Positions 11,901-23,268 of a stretch of DNA of 64,000 nucleotides are shown here, piece by piece (the first letter of the stretch is position 1; every line of letters starts with the position of its first letter). Both the position numbers and the translations under genes were made by a program. Below the pieces are notes generated by a model. The model saw nothing but the letters and a program-made list of their open reading frames with translations. It had not been told where the DNA came from and made no database searches. The stretch lies in NCBI GenBank assembly GCA_009763385.1, contig CM019827.1, positions 89,636,314-89,700,313 on the forward strand, given 5' to 3'. This stretch comes from Coix lacryma-jobi var. lacryma-jobi. Its lineage: Eukaryota > Streptophyta > Magnoliopsida > Poales > Poaceae.

Positions 11901-14090
11901 TAGCAACAATTAACAAGCAGCATGCAACAACTTGAGTTTGGGTATAATCAACAACAGTTTAAAACATTCTAAAATTTAGAAAAGCCAAATTACAGCCAGT
12001 CAAATTAGTTGCAAGCTTTTAGTTATTACAAGCATATGACTAGTATAAATTAAAGCTAGATTAGAGAGCAATTACAAGGCACGGTGCACATAAAAACATA
12101 ATTGTAGGTATAAGCATGTATGAAAACAGTTTAGATACATCTTAAACATGTTAGAGAGTTCATGGTTTACCCAAATTAAATTTCTTACATGCACTTATTA
12201 ATTTATCTACTTTAGCAAGGTCAGACATAGAGCTGTTTCAATCTATTTCTCAGAGAATTCTAGGAAGATTATGGCAGCTCACTTCATGCATTTAGTAGAC
12301 TATTACTAGCATTGCAATATATTTGAGCAAGTAAAACAACCTACACAATTCTAGTAAGCAATCATGCTGAAAACAACTTAAACAGGTTTAAACTATCTAA
12401 TGTTGTCAAACCGCAAGTTTTATATTTTTCTTGCAGCTACATAATACTAGTTGGTATGAAAATTAGTTTCACAAACCTTTAATCCATATAACTCTAGTTC
12501 ACATGATTGCAAGAAAATAAGCAGGGAACATAATTACATTATTATAGCATGAAAAGCAACTAAACAACAGGTTTTAGTACATTCCTTGCTAAAGTATGCT
12601 AATGCTAAACAAAACTAGAATTACATGTTTAGGAAGCACTTAGAGTTCCCAACAAAACTGCATACAAAACTGGCTCAAGCAGCAAGTTTTTATTGTTTCT
12701 TTAGGTGGAGCATTTCAAAACAAAACTAATTCAATTGGCTTCACCCAAACAGAGTTTCTTAGTTCAAGGCATAGGATATAAACTTGGCATAGTTGTGCCA
12801 CACAAGCAGGATAACAACACACAAGCCATTTAGTTCCTACAAGACATTTCAACATAGGGGGAAAACTTTTAATCATTAGAAGCTTATTGTCTAACTATTC
12901 TTCTAACATTCAAGAAGCAGAGCACGACACCACACCATCATGATGAGCAAGACCACACACAATCATGATGAGCTAGCAGTGTTATCTAAACAACATCTTA
13001 CAAGTACTTACTTCTAGTCTAAACAAGCAATCACTTATCTAGACGACATGGAAACACTCATATATAACCTTGCACACTACCAAACATCAAGACAAGACCA
13101 CATTACATCTGACTCAGGGCAACATCTTATCAAATAGAACATCCATTTTTAACTTTTACAAGCAGTCTAGCACATCACATCGAAGCACTAGTTCACAACA
13201 ACTTTACCATTACAGGAACAAGGGTGGGGAAGCATTTTGATGCATAAACAACCATTTATTTTATCGTTACCTTAGTCACACATGACAATAAGTTGTTTAT
13301 TATAGAACAAAAGGTGAGAGAAGCATGTTCATGAGCAATGGACAACAAGATGTATGCTCGTCCTATACGTCCTTACAAATTGCGAGCCTGAGGCGACAAT
13401 CACGTTCTAGGTCGGTGGCATGACACGCACTCTCGATATAGCTAGTCGTCAACTATACATACGCATTCAAGGTTAGCGTACCTGTAGAAAATCTCATTTC
13501 AGCCCATTCCCACAACAGATATAAATACATTGCAGGAATTTAAATCTAGATACTATCATAGGTGCATACCCAGTATACACGTAAGTAGTATATGCACCCA
13601 TCAGAATGGTATTACTCCCGCAATTAAATACCTTCACCCGCATTCGTGTGCTTACGAGTACATGTTCTAGTACCAAACTAACTCTTCCTAGACCAACGGT
13701 GTTTGGTCATACTCTCACAACTCACACTTACCTGGGCGTAGGTGCGACGTTGCATAAAATAAATTCAACTACCCCACATATATGAGTACATCATATGTGA
13801 GGGCAACCTCCAACATTAGACCATAGGGTAGCATAGTGCGGTCATCTACACGTACCTTTTGAGTCGACGTGTCGTTGCAAGAAAGTAAAAACCCCCAAAG
13901 CTAGTATTACTTAACTAAGCCACCTGAAAGTCCTAGTTGGGCATAACTGGAGATTGTCGCTAGCACATAGTTTACAAATTACGTTTTGACAAACTTGCCT
14001 ACTAGCTAAAGATTTTAGATAGATAAAATAGGCTTTTCAAAACAAAACTTTGTTTTGAAACCATGCACATGACAGTATTATGCTTAACCT
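8985..14090 (-). other. LARD interior, non-coding
   Basis: About 5.1 kb lie between polypurine tract and PBS. The longest ORFs are 60-70 codons and none resembles gag, protease, reverse transcriptase or integrase. The half next to the 3' LTR (about 9000-10690) has mixed composition. A short GC-rich island is at about 10700-10800. The rest (10900-14090) is strongly A/C-rich on the plus strand, so G/T-rich in the transcript. Apart from the dyad at 8988-9006 I see no structured feature. Confidence 0.7.
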
Positions 14091-14103
14091 TGCTCCGATG
14101 CCA
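14091..14103 (-). promoter_or_regulatory. Primer-binding site of LARD
   Basis: The minus strand reads TGGCATCGGAGCA, separated by two bases from the LTR end. It is an initiator-methionine-tRNA type primer site with the GCATCGGAGC variant. It confirms the right-hand LTR as the 5' LTR. Confidence 0.75.
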
Positions 14104-14105
14104 GC

Positions 14106-17100
14106 TGTGACAGAACCGACCAATTTATAAGAGCACATGTGCGAAAACCTCTGCCGGAGCAGCTGAATTGGCACACTTGAGCCCATATAACCCGGTAGTC
14201 TGGAAATCTCGAAGGATTTCAAACTTTTCGAACATCTCAACCAAGATCGCATGGTCAAGCAAATACAAATCATGTCCACGGAGCTTTCCAGCGGAAATAA
14301 TATTACAATAGAGTTCACAAATAATGATACAAGTTGAGTTCCACTTAATTTAGAAGAACAACATAGCTTTGAATAAATACCATAACAAAGTTGAAATACT
14401 TTGCTAGCTTGAGTGACATCCTCCAACAACAGCATAAGAGAAGAAGTATGGAACTGCCGAGCCCACCGGCACTGGCCATCACCTTTCGGCAGGCCTAACC
14501 TTCACCTGCAACAAGGTGGGATAAACCCTGAGTAATCGAATGTACTCAGCTAGACTTACCCGTCATAAACCAAAAATAAAGTGACACCAAGGAGTATGCA
14601 AGGCTGTATCTGGGGTTGGCCATACCTACCTTTTTGCATAAAAGTATTTTCATTATTAAAGAATCATCATTAGAGTATTAGCAGTCAATTTTATGTAATT
14701 AACCTGATTAACTAGATTTGCACCTGATCTAGAGCAATCACTTAGCTAATTAATCAAGCAAGAGTGACTATTTCATCAATAGCCTTTCAGATTAAACATC
14801 ATAACAATCTTTAGTTCCATAAGTTACTACGGTAACACATGCCCAGTCAAGTTACTCACTGTCCAGGAGCGATGGCGATTATAATCGATTCCTACCCAGC
14901 TTGGGATAAAATGTCGCACACTCGCCCGATCACACCTGCGCTCGGTAGCCGTCGGCTGCCACTTCAGGAAATTCGAGAACACAACGCGCGGGACGGTCAT
15001 GGGCCCTTCTACACCGGGGGTTATCTCAGTGCCAGGTCGCTCAAGCTATAGCTGCCCACGGTCATGCCAGATCGATCAGGCCCTGCCTTCCCTCGGACAA
15101 TGCCAGGTTGTTCAGAATAGTTGCCCACGGTACAGCTGAGGCCCTGGGTGTTAGGCGTCAACATCTCCATCACCGCCTCGAATAACCTTACTCGGCTTCA
15201 TGGGAGGTACTCCGACCTACTCTGTTAAGTGATTGACGCGTTCAAAATGACTGAGGTGTGCCTTCGTCGGGTCCTAATCGACACAGACGGGAGACTACTA
15301 GCACACAGAACCCATGTCCTGCTGCTCCTACATCCCGCCCGGTCTCAAATTAATTATCACATGGTTATCTCCATGATAGCACCAGGCTAGTCATGATCAG
15401 TATCCACCTATATGCGGGAGACAGGAAATCACCCGACTTTTACCGGTCTAAGTAGGGCTAAGCATATAAATCGAGCCTAGACCTAGCAGGGATATAAACA
15501 TAATAATTGCTGGGGGACAAGGATAAGTAAGTAATGCATCAACGGTATCATTCAACTCCTATAACTTAGAATGCTCCGGGGCATGCCTGGGAACAACACT
15601 TAAGCTAGTGTTAGTCGGCACCAACTTCAGGAACATCATCGCTCCAGGAACATGTGGGGTTCGCCACACCTTCGGGATGGTCACCCAACACCATCTTCGG
15701 GTTGAGTCTCATCACCACGTCCGACACTTGACGTTCTTCCATTAGCGAACCTAGATATGCGGTGCACAATGCATATGTGTGAATGCTCCCGAAGTAATAT
15801 ATTGATCACATAGCACAAGCAACCACTAACAAGCTCTTAGCCCAAAATTCATGCAAACAATTAAGATAACTTAGCACACACCAAAGCACACAACAACCAA
15901 TAGGTTATGCCCACTTTTAAATTGATCACTAAGTTCACCTAATCAACTTAAGCCAAGTTAAGCAATCAAACACAAACACTCAGATTTGGACAGCAGGACA
16001 GCAGTCCACTCTTTTAACTGTAACTCAAGGTACCGATCTCCAAACAAGGTGAGATAAGTCTTTCTGGAAAGCTAACTCAATTGTCTACAATTTTGTTATT
16101 CACTATAAGAGCAATTTCAAAGGTTATATAGCTCAAAAGCAGATAACAATACAGCTCTGTACAGCTGTTGGACAGCAGGACAGATAGAGCTTCAGAGAAG
16201 CATAACTCACCCTATAAACATCACATGAGCATGCAATTAGATATTCTAGAAAGCTTACAAGATTATCTAAATCTTTCTTATTGTTAGCTTAAGGTGAATC
16301 AATTATTGACAAGGTCAAACAACATGATTAGTGCAGCTCTGTCCACACTTGGGCAGAACTAGCCACACATCAACAACAGTAACTTAGGACAACCATAACT
16401 AAAGATATATAATACCTGGGAACTTGCCCATAGACTCTATTTGAGCTATAAACAAGTTTCACAGCAAACACCATTTACAAGGGGTAACTATTTGAGCTCT
16501 ATAAACTGTGTAGAACATCCCAAAATAAATAATAGAGGGATGATAAATCTAAAACTCTATCCTTTGCACAACATCTAGCCATAATAAAATTACCTAAGCT
16601 ACAACCACGCAATAGAAAGGTAGTGGAACCACCGTTTCAAAATTTACATGCAAACATTTACCACAAATTATTTTAATTCATTTAATGAGCTGAAAGCAAG
16701 ATAAATTCATAACTAATTTATACTTGCACCAAAAATCCTGAAATTTTTATGACAGCACACACATGACTAGAGGAGCCTACCATAAACATTTCACAGTATT
16801 TAAGCAACATAACAACAGATATCATTTTATCCCTATTTAAGCCTATTTAACATAAATAAATCCCCACAGCAGAAACATTACACTAACAGCCCACTTATTA
16901 TGCAACCGCTGGATAGATCTACTCACAAGGATTCCAAAAAGTGCTCACTTGTAATTTTTGGACAAACACATAATTTATTATGCAATTTTCAAATTACAGC
17001 CAGATTTATCAATTAAACAAAAACGTGAATAAAAACTGGTTTCACATCTGGGACCCCTGGATCTGCAGATATTAATTAAGGAGCAATTAGTAAATACATT

Positions 17101-18551
17101 GAGTCATGCAACATTACATAAAAACACCTACAAAGAGTTTCAGCTTCAGAAATCTACCCTTCACCATTGTTTCACGGGAGAAAACTCGGGAGGTAGAGGA
17201 GGAGGTCGGCGTCAGGGAGGAAGATGTCGGGTTCCTGCTGCCTAGGGTTTGGGCGCCGGTCTGCAGGGCGGCTGCAAGGCTCTGCTCGCTGCCGCCTTGG
17301 CCATGGCTACTGCTGCCGCTCGCCCAGAGGATGGGCGCCCTCCGGAGGCGCGCGACCAGGAGGCGCGGTTCTGCGGCCAGGAAGCCGCGGCTCTGAAGTC
17401 GCGCAGAGAGAAGGAGAAGGAAGGAGGGTGCCGTGCAGGGAAGAAGGAAAGGAGGAGCGCCTGCTGCCCTGCTGCACCGGACGGAGAGAGTGGAGGAGTA
17501 GGGAGGAGCAGCCATGGCAGGAGCTGGCGCTGGAATGGGGCGAGGGAAGGAGCTTGCTCTTTTTTTGTTTTGTGTGAAGGGGAGAAAGGGGTGAAGACCG
17601 GAGAGAAGAGGCCAGGCTCGGCCCTTTTATTGGCACGACAAAAGGAGCTCGGCAATTTTTATTTTGGAATTTCTTTCCCAAAATGGCATGTTTCTAGAAA
17701 CTTTCGGTCAAACTCCAAAATTGCAAACAATGCTCAAACGGACTCTGATTTCGATGAAACTAATTTTGTTGTCGTCGTCTCGCCAAATACTCCGACTTTC
17801 AGTAACGGCACTCAGTCAAATTCACAATCGTTTGTCCGGTAACGATCGTCGACGGCAGCTTCGCGGTGACCGAAATTCCAATTTCGCACTTCTAGAACTT
17901 GAAAACTGCGTTGTACTCTATCTTGCGAGCTCGTTTTTACCATTTTTGGCACCGATCCATGTCTCGGCCATAAAATGAAATTTGTTCCTTTCGATCTGTA
18001 CTACAACTTTCGTGTAGGGCACAGCAACACCGAAAATACCGTTCAATGCCGGTCAAAGTAGTCACCCGGTAGGATCCAAATTAGGGTTTCTCGTCGGTCG
18101 GAACATTTTCTGGTTGTCTGCTCAACACGGAACTTTTATAACTTTTGATCGTGAGTTCATATATAGTTGATTGGGCATAACTGCAACACTGGTTGGACCC
18201 GAATGATTTTCTTTCGTTAATCAGTCAGCTTTGGCAAAGCTGCGACTCGTCATTTCATGTGACTTTTTGATTTCAAACTTCACGAAACTTTTTCACCAGT
18301 TACCATAGACAGGAATGGAGGTGGGTCACATGAAAAATCCAGGTTTAGCATAATTCCTGAATATTCATAAATTGGTGATCATTATTAACTAACTCCATTA
18401 ATTACTTCCCAAATAATTCAAACGGAGGTTCTGCCTCTGAGATTGATCCTGGCACTTCTCTCACCACTGACTAACCTTGAATTTAGTTCTTCATCGTTGC
18501 TTGATATACCAAGTCCGTGCTCAACTGACGGCGAACACCTGGGGTGTTACA
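14106..18551 (-). repeat. LARD 5' LTR (4.45 kb, internally deleted)
   Basis: It is homologous to 3706-8970 along its length and has the intact TGTAACACC start at 18551. It lacks about 750 bp corresponding to 6098-6845 (units three to six of the ~180-bp array) and about 58 bp corresponding to 5169-5226, where the breakpoints share ACTTA. The TATA-like ATAAAAGG is at 17623-17630. The GC-rich leader (about 17160-17590) is retained. Confidence 0.85.
17623..17630 (-). promoter_or_regulatory. TATA-like box of LARD 5' LTR
   Basis: The minus strand reads ATAAAAGG in the same context as 8023-8030. Being in the 5' LTR, this is the box expected to direct the element transcript. It is a motif call without experimental support. 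Confidence 0.5.
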
Positions 18552-19234
18552 CCGACCACTCCGAGTTTTGAGGCCCAAACTTGGAACCTGTCGAGGGTAG
18601 CTTTTTGAGGCTCAGCTACCGAACCTTCACCATAGACGGGTTTGGTTCGCACACCCGACCACCTGCACCGATGCCAATACATGTCCAGCCTTCACGCTAG
18701 GCACAACGCCTTCGCCTTCCTTCTTGACTCGGCCGACGGCACTTGCGCCGCACGCAATCCGGTGTTCGACCTCCCACCAAGTGCCACGACGCCATCGTCT
18801 TCCTCCCGACTCGGCCGATGAATCGCACATCCCCATGTGCTCTTGCTCGCCGATGCCACGTGCCAGCTACCACAGCTGGTCCTCCGGCTCTTGGTCCGTC
18901 GGTCCAAGCCTCACGTCCGCCCTTCACCGCTCTGGGTACATCGGCATGGCACGTCCGCCGCACGGTACGCCCATCCTTCACCGCTCTCGGTCCGTCGGCA
19001 CGGCACGTCTCTACTTGACCTTCACCTCGCCATCAACCACTGTATCCGAGCTCAACACCTGCACAGCAACACAGCCAAGAGACACATGTTGCACACGCAC
19101 ACCAACACAGAAACACCACAACTCAACACCACCAGTTAGTCATAAGCATTAAGCACATAGCGAGATAATGACTCAACCGGGAAAAGCCTCAAACCATCCT
19201 CATCAAAGTCAATCATTCATCATATATGTTCTCA
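18552..19234 (-). repeat. B' 5' LTR, outer part
   Basis: This is the other half of the LTR at 1869-3705. It begins with the decayed target duplication ccgac, carries the last two stem-loop units (18559-18582 and 18594-18620, the latter GGTAGCT/AGCTACC) and runs to the LTR start TGAGAACATATATG (minus strand) at 19234. It matches 30173-30860 inverted and 57810-58503. Antisense ORFs through it are shadows of GC-rich LTR sequence. Confidence 0.85.
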
Positions 19235-20936
19235 TGGGTCCAGACTTGGTTTCGCTCGAAGTTTTCCAACTCATCATGCATGGCATTGACCCAATTAGAA
19301 TCAGAGAGTGCGTGTCCATCATCTTTGGGCTCAAAAGAAGCAACGAATGCAGAATGAGCAAAGTGTGAGATTTCATACACTCGCGACCGCGTGACTCACT
19401 GGTCGATCATCTGTTGCGAAGGGCGGATCTGCTGGATGCTTCGGGGCGCTTGCCTTGCCGAATTCGCCTCCCCATCGCAAGATGTTGTTGCTCCCTCAGG
19501 TGCAACCGGTGCTCGCTGGAGAGGTGGCTCAAGAGGACCCCAAGTAGTGGAAGTAGTGGGATCGAGTCCTCGAGCAGACGTCGTCGTCACAGGGTCGAAT
19601 GGGGCAGCCAGTGGAGTTGGCTCGAGATCACCCCGATCGGCGTCTTCCTGCTCCTCCTCCACAAAGATCGTCTCTCCCATCTCCTGATCTCCTGCAACAT
19701 GAAAACCAGAGGAAACACAAGGCATAGTCTCGTCGAATGTGACCTCGCAGGTCTCCACTGGTTAGTCTCAAGGTTAAGGACACGATAAGCAGAGAATGCA
19801 AAGCATAACCAAGAAACACACCTCAGCAGAACGAGATTCAAATTTGTCTAAGTTGCCTTGCTTCAGGATGAAGCACTTGCACACAAACACCCGGAAATGA
19901 GACACCTTGGGTACACATCCAAAACGCAACTCATAAGAAGTCTTTTTCATGAAAGCTCGAAGAAAGATGCGGTTTGAAACATGGCAAGCAGTGTTGATCG
20001 CCTTGGCCCAAAAACGCCTAGGAGTTCTATGGTCATCGAGCATCGTCCTGGCCATCTCAACAAGGGTCCGGTTCTTGCGCTCAACAACACCGTTCTGCTG
20101 GGGACATAAGGAGAAGACAACTGATGCTCGATTCCAAGAGAAGAACAGAAGGAAGTAAACTGCGAGTTAACAAACTCAGTACCATTATCGCTACAAATAG
20201 CTCTAATAGTATCAGAGGGGAAACTCAGTTTTCAACCTCAAAATAAGATCTCGAGCAAAAGAAAAGCTTCATCCTTAGCCTTCATAAAGATCACCCAAGA
20301 GTACCTCGAAAAGTCATCAACGATCACTAGAATGTACCACTTCCCACCGCTGAGCAAACCCGAGCTGGACGAACAGTGTCCATGTGTAAAAGTTCGCCGG
20401 GTTGCTTGGTCATCACCTGATTAACAGTCGGGTGAGAAGCAGCAACCATCTTTCCATGACGACACGGATGGCAAACAAGGTCCTTCTGAAACTTAAGCTT
20501 GGGCAATCCTTGGATTAGGCCAAGTGAGCTAAGCCTTGCAAGCAAGTCGAAACTCAAGTGACCAAGCGTCCTATGCCACTTCCACAAATCAGAAGAAGGA
20601 CCAACCATCAAACATCTAGCAGAGCTGAAAGAACGAGAAAAATCAGCTCTGAAAACACGGCCAAATGGGACGACCCAACAAACAAGGTCTCCCTGAGAAT
20701 CCAAAACTCGACTAAGGCCTTTCTTAAAACGCACTTCAAAATCGTCTTCAAGAAGTTGCAAAACCGAGAGCAAGTTAAAATGCAAGTTAGAAACCAAAGC
20801 AACATCCTTGAGAACAAAATTCTCATTGAGCCGAATAGCTCCATGAGAAACAACCTTACCTATACCGCTATCCTCGAAAGTGATGTACTCCTTGTGCACC
20901 ACGGTGTCTAGGCTGGAGAAACCAATCCTTTCTTCC
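19235..20936 (-). pseudogene. Element D: copia pol relic (protease to RT start)
   Basis: Minus-strand Ty1/copia pol in order: the protease DSGCSRHMT motif at about 20920; the pre-integrase region (WHRTLGHLSFDLLARLSSLGL at about 20560; CHPCRHGKM at about 20450); integrase core fragments; MARTMLDDHRTPRRFWAKAINTA (20055-19985); the KTSYELRFG segment (about 19945); the VTFDETMPC linker (about 19740); and the first codons of RT (FERNQVWT at about 19245), where the B' LTR interrupts it. The rest of RT and RNase H would lie beyond B', outside the window. Several frameshifts, for example at 20327 and 20055, kill the gene. It is related to element A but clearly diverged, so it is a separate Sirevirus-like family and the oldest layer here. 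Confidence 0.8.
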
Positions 20937-21444
20937 GGTCATGTGGCGTGAACACCCGGAATCCATGAGCAACATGTTCTCCAACCAAAGTTCCTGCATC
21001 AATAGAAAGGCACGAAATGAGCATAAGGCACAACACTGGGTTAGTATACTGAGAAGGATACCACTGCTGTGTCATAGGCCCAGAAAAAGTGTTAAAAGGA
21101 AACCAAACTGTCCTCGTCCCATGGGTGGATAGCGATCACCACCAAACTGAAAGGTTGGTCCGCTATGGAACGGAAATCCTCCAAACTCACCTCCTCGTCC
21201 CATTTGAGCAAAGTGATCACCACCATGCTGGAAAGGTGGTCCGCTATGGGACGGAGCAGCAAAGCTCTTCACACATCAGCCATGATTGTATTGAGGACGA
21301 TCGGAACTGCGTCGCGGGAACGACCACCACCCCGTGGTCTTGCTGCCTGGGGCCTAGCCGCCTGAGGGGTGCTCCTCTAGGCGTAGCACCCTGCCTCTGA
21401 ACTCCCTGACCTTGCACACCATGGAGAGGGTGAAGGACTGAGAG
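20937..21444 (-). pseudogene. Element D: gag C-terminal relic
   Basis: Minus-strand remains of the Gly/Arg-rich C-terminal tail of a copia Gag, upstream of D's protease. Visible pieces are HGVQGQGVQRQGATPRG (about 21420-21370) and two tandem copies of a FHSGP.FQ.GGD....MGRG unit (21252-21108). The equivalent zone in element A is the Arg/Gly/Pro-rich tail after its second zinc knuckle. Frames are broken. The gag is cut off at 21444 by the 3' LTR of element A, so the N-terminal part of D lies elsewhere. Confidence 0.65.
21108..21252 (-). repeat. Tandem duplication in D gag tail
   Basis: Two copies of a unit of about 85 bp encode FHSGPPFQHGGDHFAQMGRG and FHSGPTFQFGGDRYPPMGRG. Differences between the copies show that the duplication is old and belongs to the gag tail, not to an assembly error. 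Confidence 0.65.
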
Positions 21445-21689
21445 TGCAACCAGAAAGCGACCAGAGGGGGGTGAATGGGAGCTTCAAAATTTCCTACCGG
21501 AAACTTGTTGCCACTGTCCCGAGAGTCAACCCCAAAAGCAAACCTAGAGCTTGCGAGTGTCCGCGACCCTAGATGTAGGGTGGATGCTTCCAAGAAGCAC
21601 AGTGAGACACTTCACAACTCTAGAAACCCAACGCAAAAGACGAAAACCAAAACCGTCAACGGACGTATGAACCACGGACGAAACAGCGC

Positions 21690-21975
21690 TGTCCGGACTC
21701 ACCCTGCGTCCGGTCAACACCCACCGGACGCGTCCGGTCGAGCAAAAGCCGTTTTGGGACCTTACTGTATTGGACCGGACTGTGGTAGACAGAGCGTCCT
21801 GTCGAAAGCTCAGCGTCCGGTCACAGAGACAAAAAACCGTGAACAGTGTAAGAGGCGAGTCCGGTCACAAAGTGGAGAAGCGTCCGGTCAAGAACGCAGT
21901 ACGAAGACAGAGGAACTGTTCAACCGACGGACTCTGGGTCAGTGTCCTGTTCACCCCGTTGAGTGAGTCCGGTCA
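21690..21975. repeat. ACCGGACGCGTCCGGT dyad array in A LTR
   Basis: One perfect 16-bp palindrome (21723-21738) and about eight half-sites of GCGTCCGGTC or GAGTCCGGTC type occur in about 290 bp. The core CGGAC..GTCCG is shared with the B and C arrays, but the flanking bases are family-specific. Confidence 0.75.
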
Positions 21976-22716
21976 CCCCGAAAAACAGCTGTTCATTCAC
22001 CGATTCGATCCAAACTCTCCCAAAACGAATCCTCTAGGGACCAAACTTGGAGAGAAAAGTCACAAGGATGATAGTGAGCTACTCCTAGGAGATCATGGCT
22101 CGAACCTATCTCCAAATCGATGAATCAAAGAAATTCGGGGGGAGGAGAAAAACTTGACCCGAAACAAAATTCGTCTGGTCTACTAGCTCATGAGGTTAAA
22201 GGAGAATTCCTTCGGTGGAAAGAAGTGCCTCACGATCTTGAACATCTCTGTTAAAATGGAATTGCAAAAGACGCAACGAACAAAGAGATCGATCGACGGA
22301 AAAACATGGAGAGAAAGAAAGCATCCACGAAGAACAAGAACAAAACGCGAATCACAACCACGAATTTGCAACCGTGTGGCTACCACACACTACAAGAGTG
22401 AGATTACGGTCTCACTTCCTCAAAATCTCACGGACACAGAGGTATGGTTCTCTTCTCTGTGGATCTCAGTTCGCTACAACAAGGAATAGTTTGGGAGGAG
22501 GGTGTCTCCTCTACTTATCCTAATTCTATTTCCCACTCTACCCCTAACTAATTACAGAGCGAGGCAGCTAAACCCTAGAGTTATTCTGGACCAACTCGAA
22601 GATAGTGGTGATCGGACGGCCACGCCCGCACAACTGGTAGCGTTGCCTCGACACAACCTCACGATTGCCGCCACGTGCCGCCACCCTGCTTGTCATTTTC
22701 CCGGACTCCGCCCCCC

Positions 22717-22908
22717 CCCGGTTTTGTGGCCGAAACCGGGAAACTAGGCCTTTATGACCAACCCCCAGTTTTGAGACCCAAATCGGGAAACCAGCCGCCC
22801 ATCGCCTGAGTTTGTGGCCGAAACAGAGAAACCCGCCAACGCCCAGGTTTTGAGGCCCAAACCTGGAAACCGTCCTCAGCCCGATGGTTTTTCTATGGCT
22901 CAACCACC
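22717..22908. repeat. Diverged stem-loop array in A LTR
   Basis: Units start at about 22717 (CCCGGTTT/AAACCGGG, loop TGTGGCCG), 22763 (CCCAGTTT/AAATCGGG), 22805 (CTGAGTTT, weak partner), 22843 (CCAGGTTT/AAACCTGG, loop TGAGGCCC) and about 22884 (TGGTT..AACCA). Spacing is 38-46 bp, less regular than in family B. Order and last-unit type match the B array, so the two are homologous. Confidence 0.7.
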
Positions 22909-23255
22909 AAACCGGAGCCGTAGAGGGGATGCACCGCCCGTGCACCCCGTCCACCGACACTGTGTCCCCAAGTCCTCGCCCCGCGCCAACCATGTCCCGC
23001 AAGTCTCCGGCTCGTCGCTGTCCCAGGCTGTCAGCCACCACAGCTGATCCTCAGGCCACCGGTCCTTAGTCCAAGCCTCACGTCCGCCCATCACCGCTCC
23101 CGGTCCGTCGGCACGGCCGTGTCTACTTGACCTTCACCTTGCCTTCGATCACTGTCTCCGTGCTCGACACCTGCACAACACCAGCCAAAGAAATGCGGTC
23201 AAACCCGTTGACAATCACTCATCACTCGAGACTCGGCATACACCATGTATCCGCA

Positions 23256-23268
23256 ATCTCCCCCTTGA
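23256..23268 (-). promoter_or_regulatory. Polypurine tract of element A
   Basis: The minus strand reads CAAGGGGGAGATT directly before the LTR start at 23255. It is the plus-strand primer site typical of Sirevirus elements. Confidence 0.75.

Larger units (their letters stand above)
3706..18551 (-). mobile_element. LARD-like non-autonomous gypsy retrotransposon
   Basis: Two long direct repeats (3706-8970 and 14106-18551) begin TGTAACACC and end TGTCACA in element orientation and flank a 5.1-kb interior with no gene-sized ORF. A primer-binding site (14091-14103) and a polypurine tract (8971-8984) sit correctly inside the repeats. A 5-bp target duplication is visible in decayed form (ctggc/ccgac). 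Very long LTRs with a non-coding interior are the definition of LARDs. The TGTAACACCCC start and the CTCGGGACGAG sequence before the polypurine tract recall Tekay/Del chromovirus gypsy ends; I infer that affiliation. It must borrow gag and pol from an autonomous relative. It inserted in the B' LTR, between stem-loop units five and six. Confidence 0.85.
21445..23255 (-). repeat. Element A 3' LTR
   Basis: On the minus strand the LTR starts TGCGGATACATGG at 23255, directly after a polypurine tract, and ends GGTTGCA at 21445, where D gag resumes. The length is about 1.81 kb. It holds a GTCCGGT/ACCGGAC dyad array (about 21690-21975, with a perfect 16-bp palindrome at 21723-21738) and a diverged stem-loop array (22717-22908). 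The 3' end (acccccctctggtcgc) is homologous to the B LTR end, so A and B are related families. Confidence 0.8.

Noticed and set aside
8985..14090. Degenerate gypsy gag-pol in the LARD interior
   Set aside because: I searched for protease, RT (YVDD/YIDD) and integrase motifs on the minus strand and saw none. Only the pol-end-like dyad next to the polypurine tract remains.
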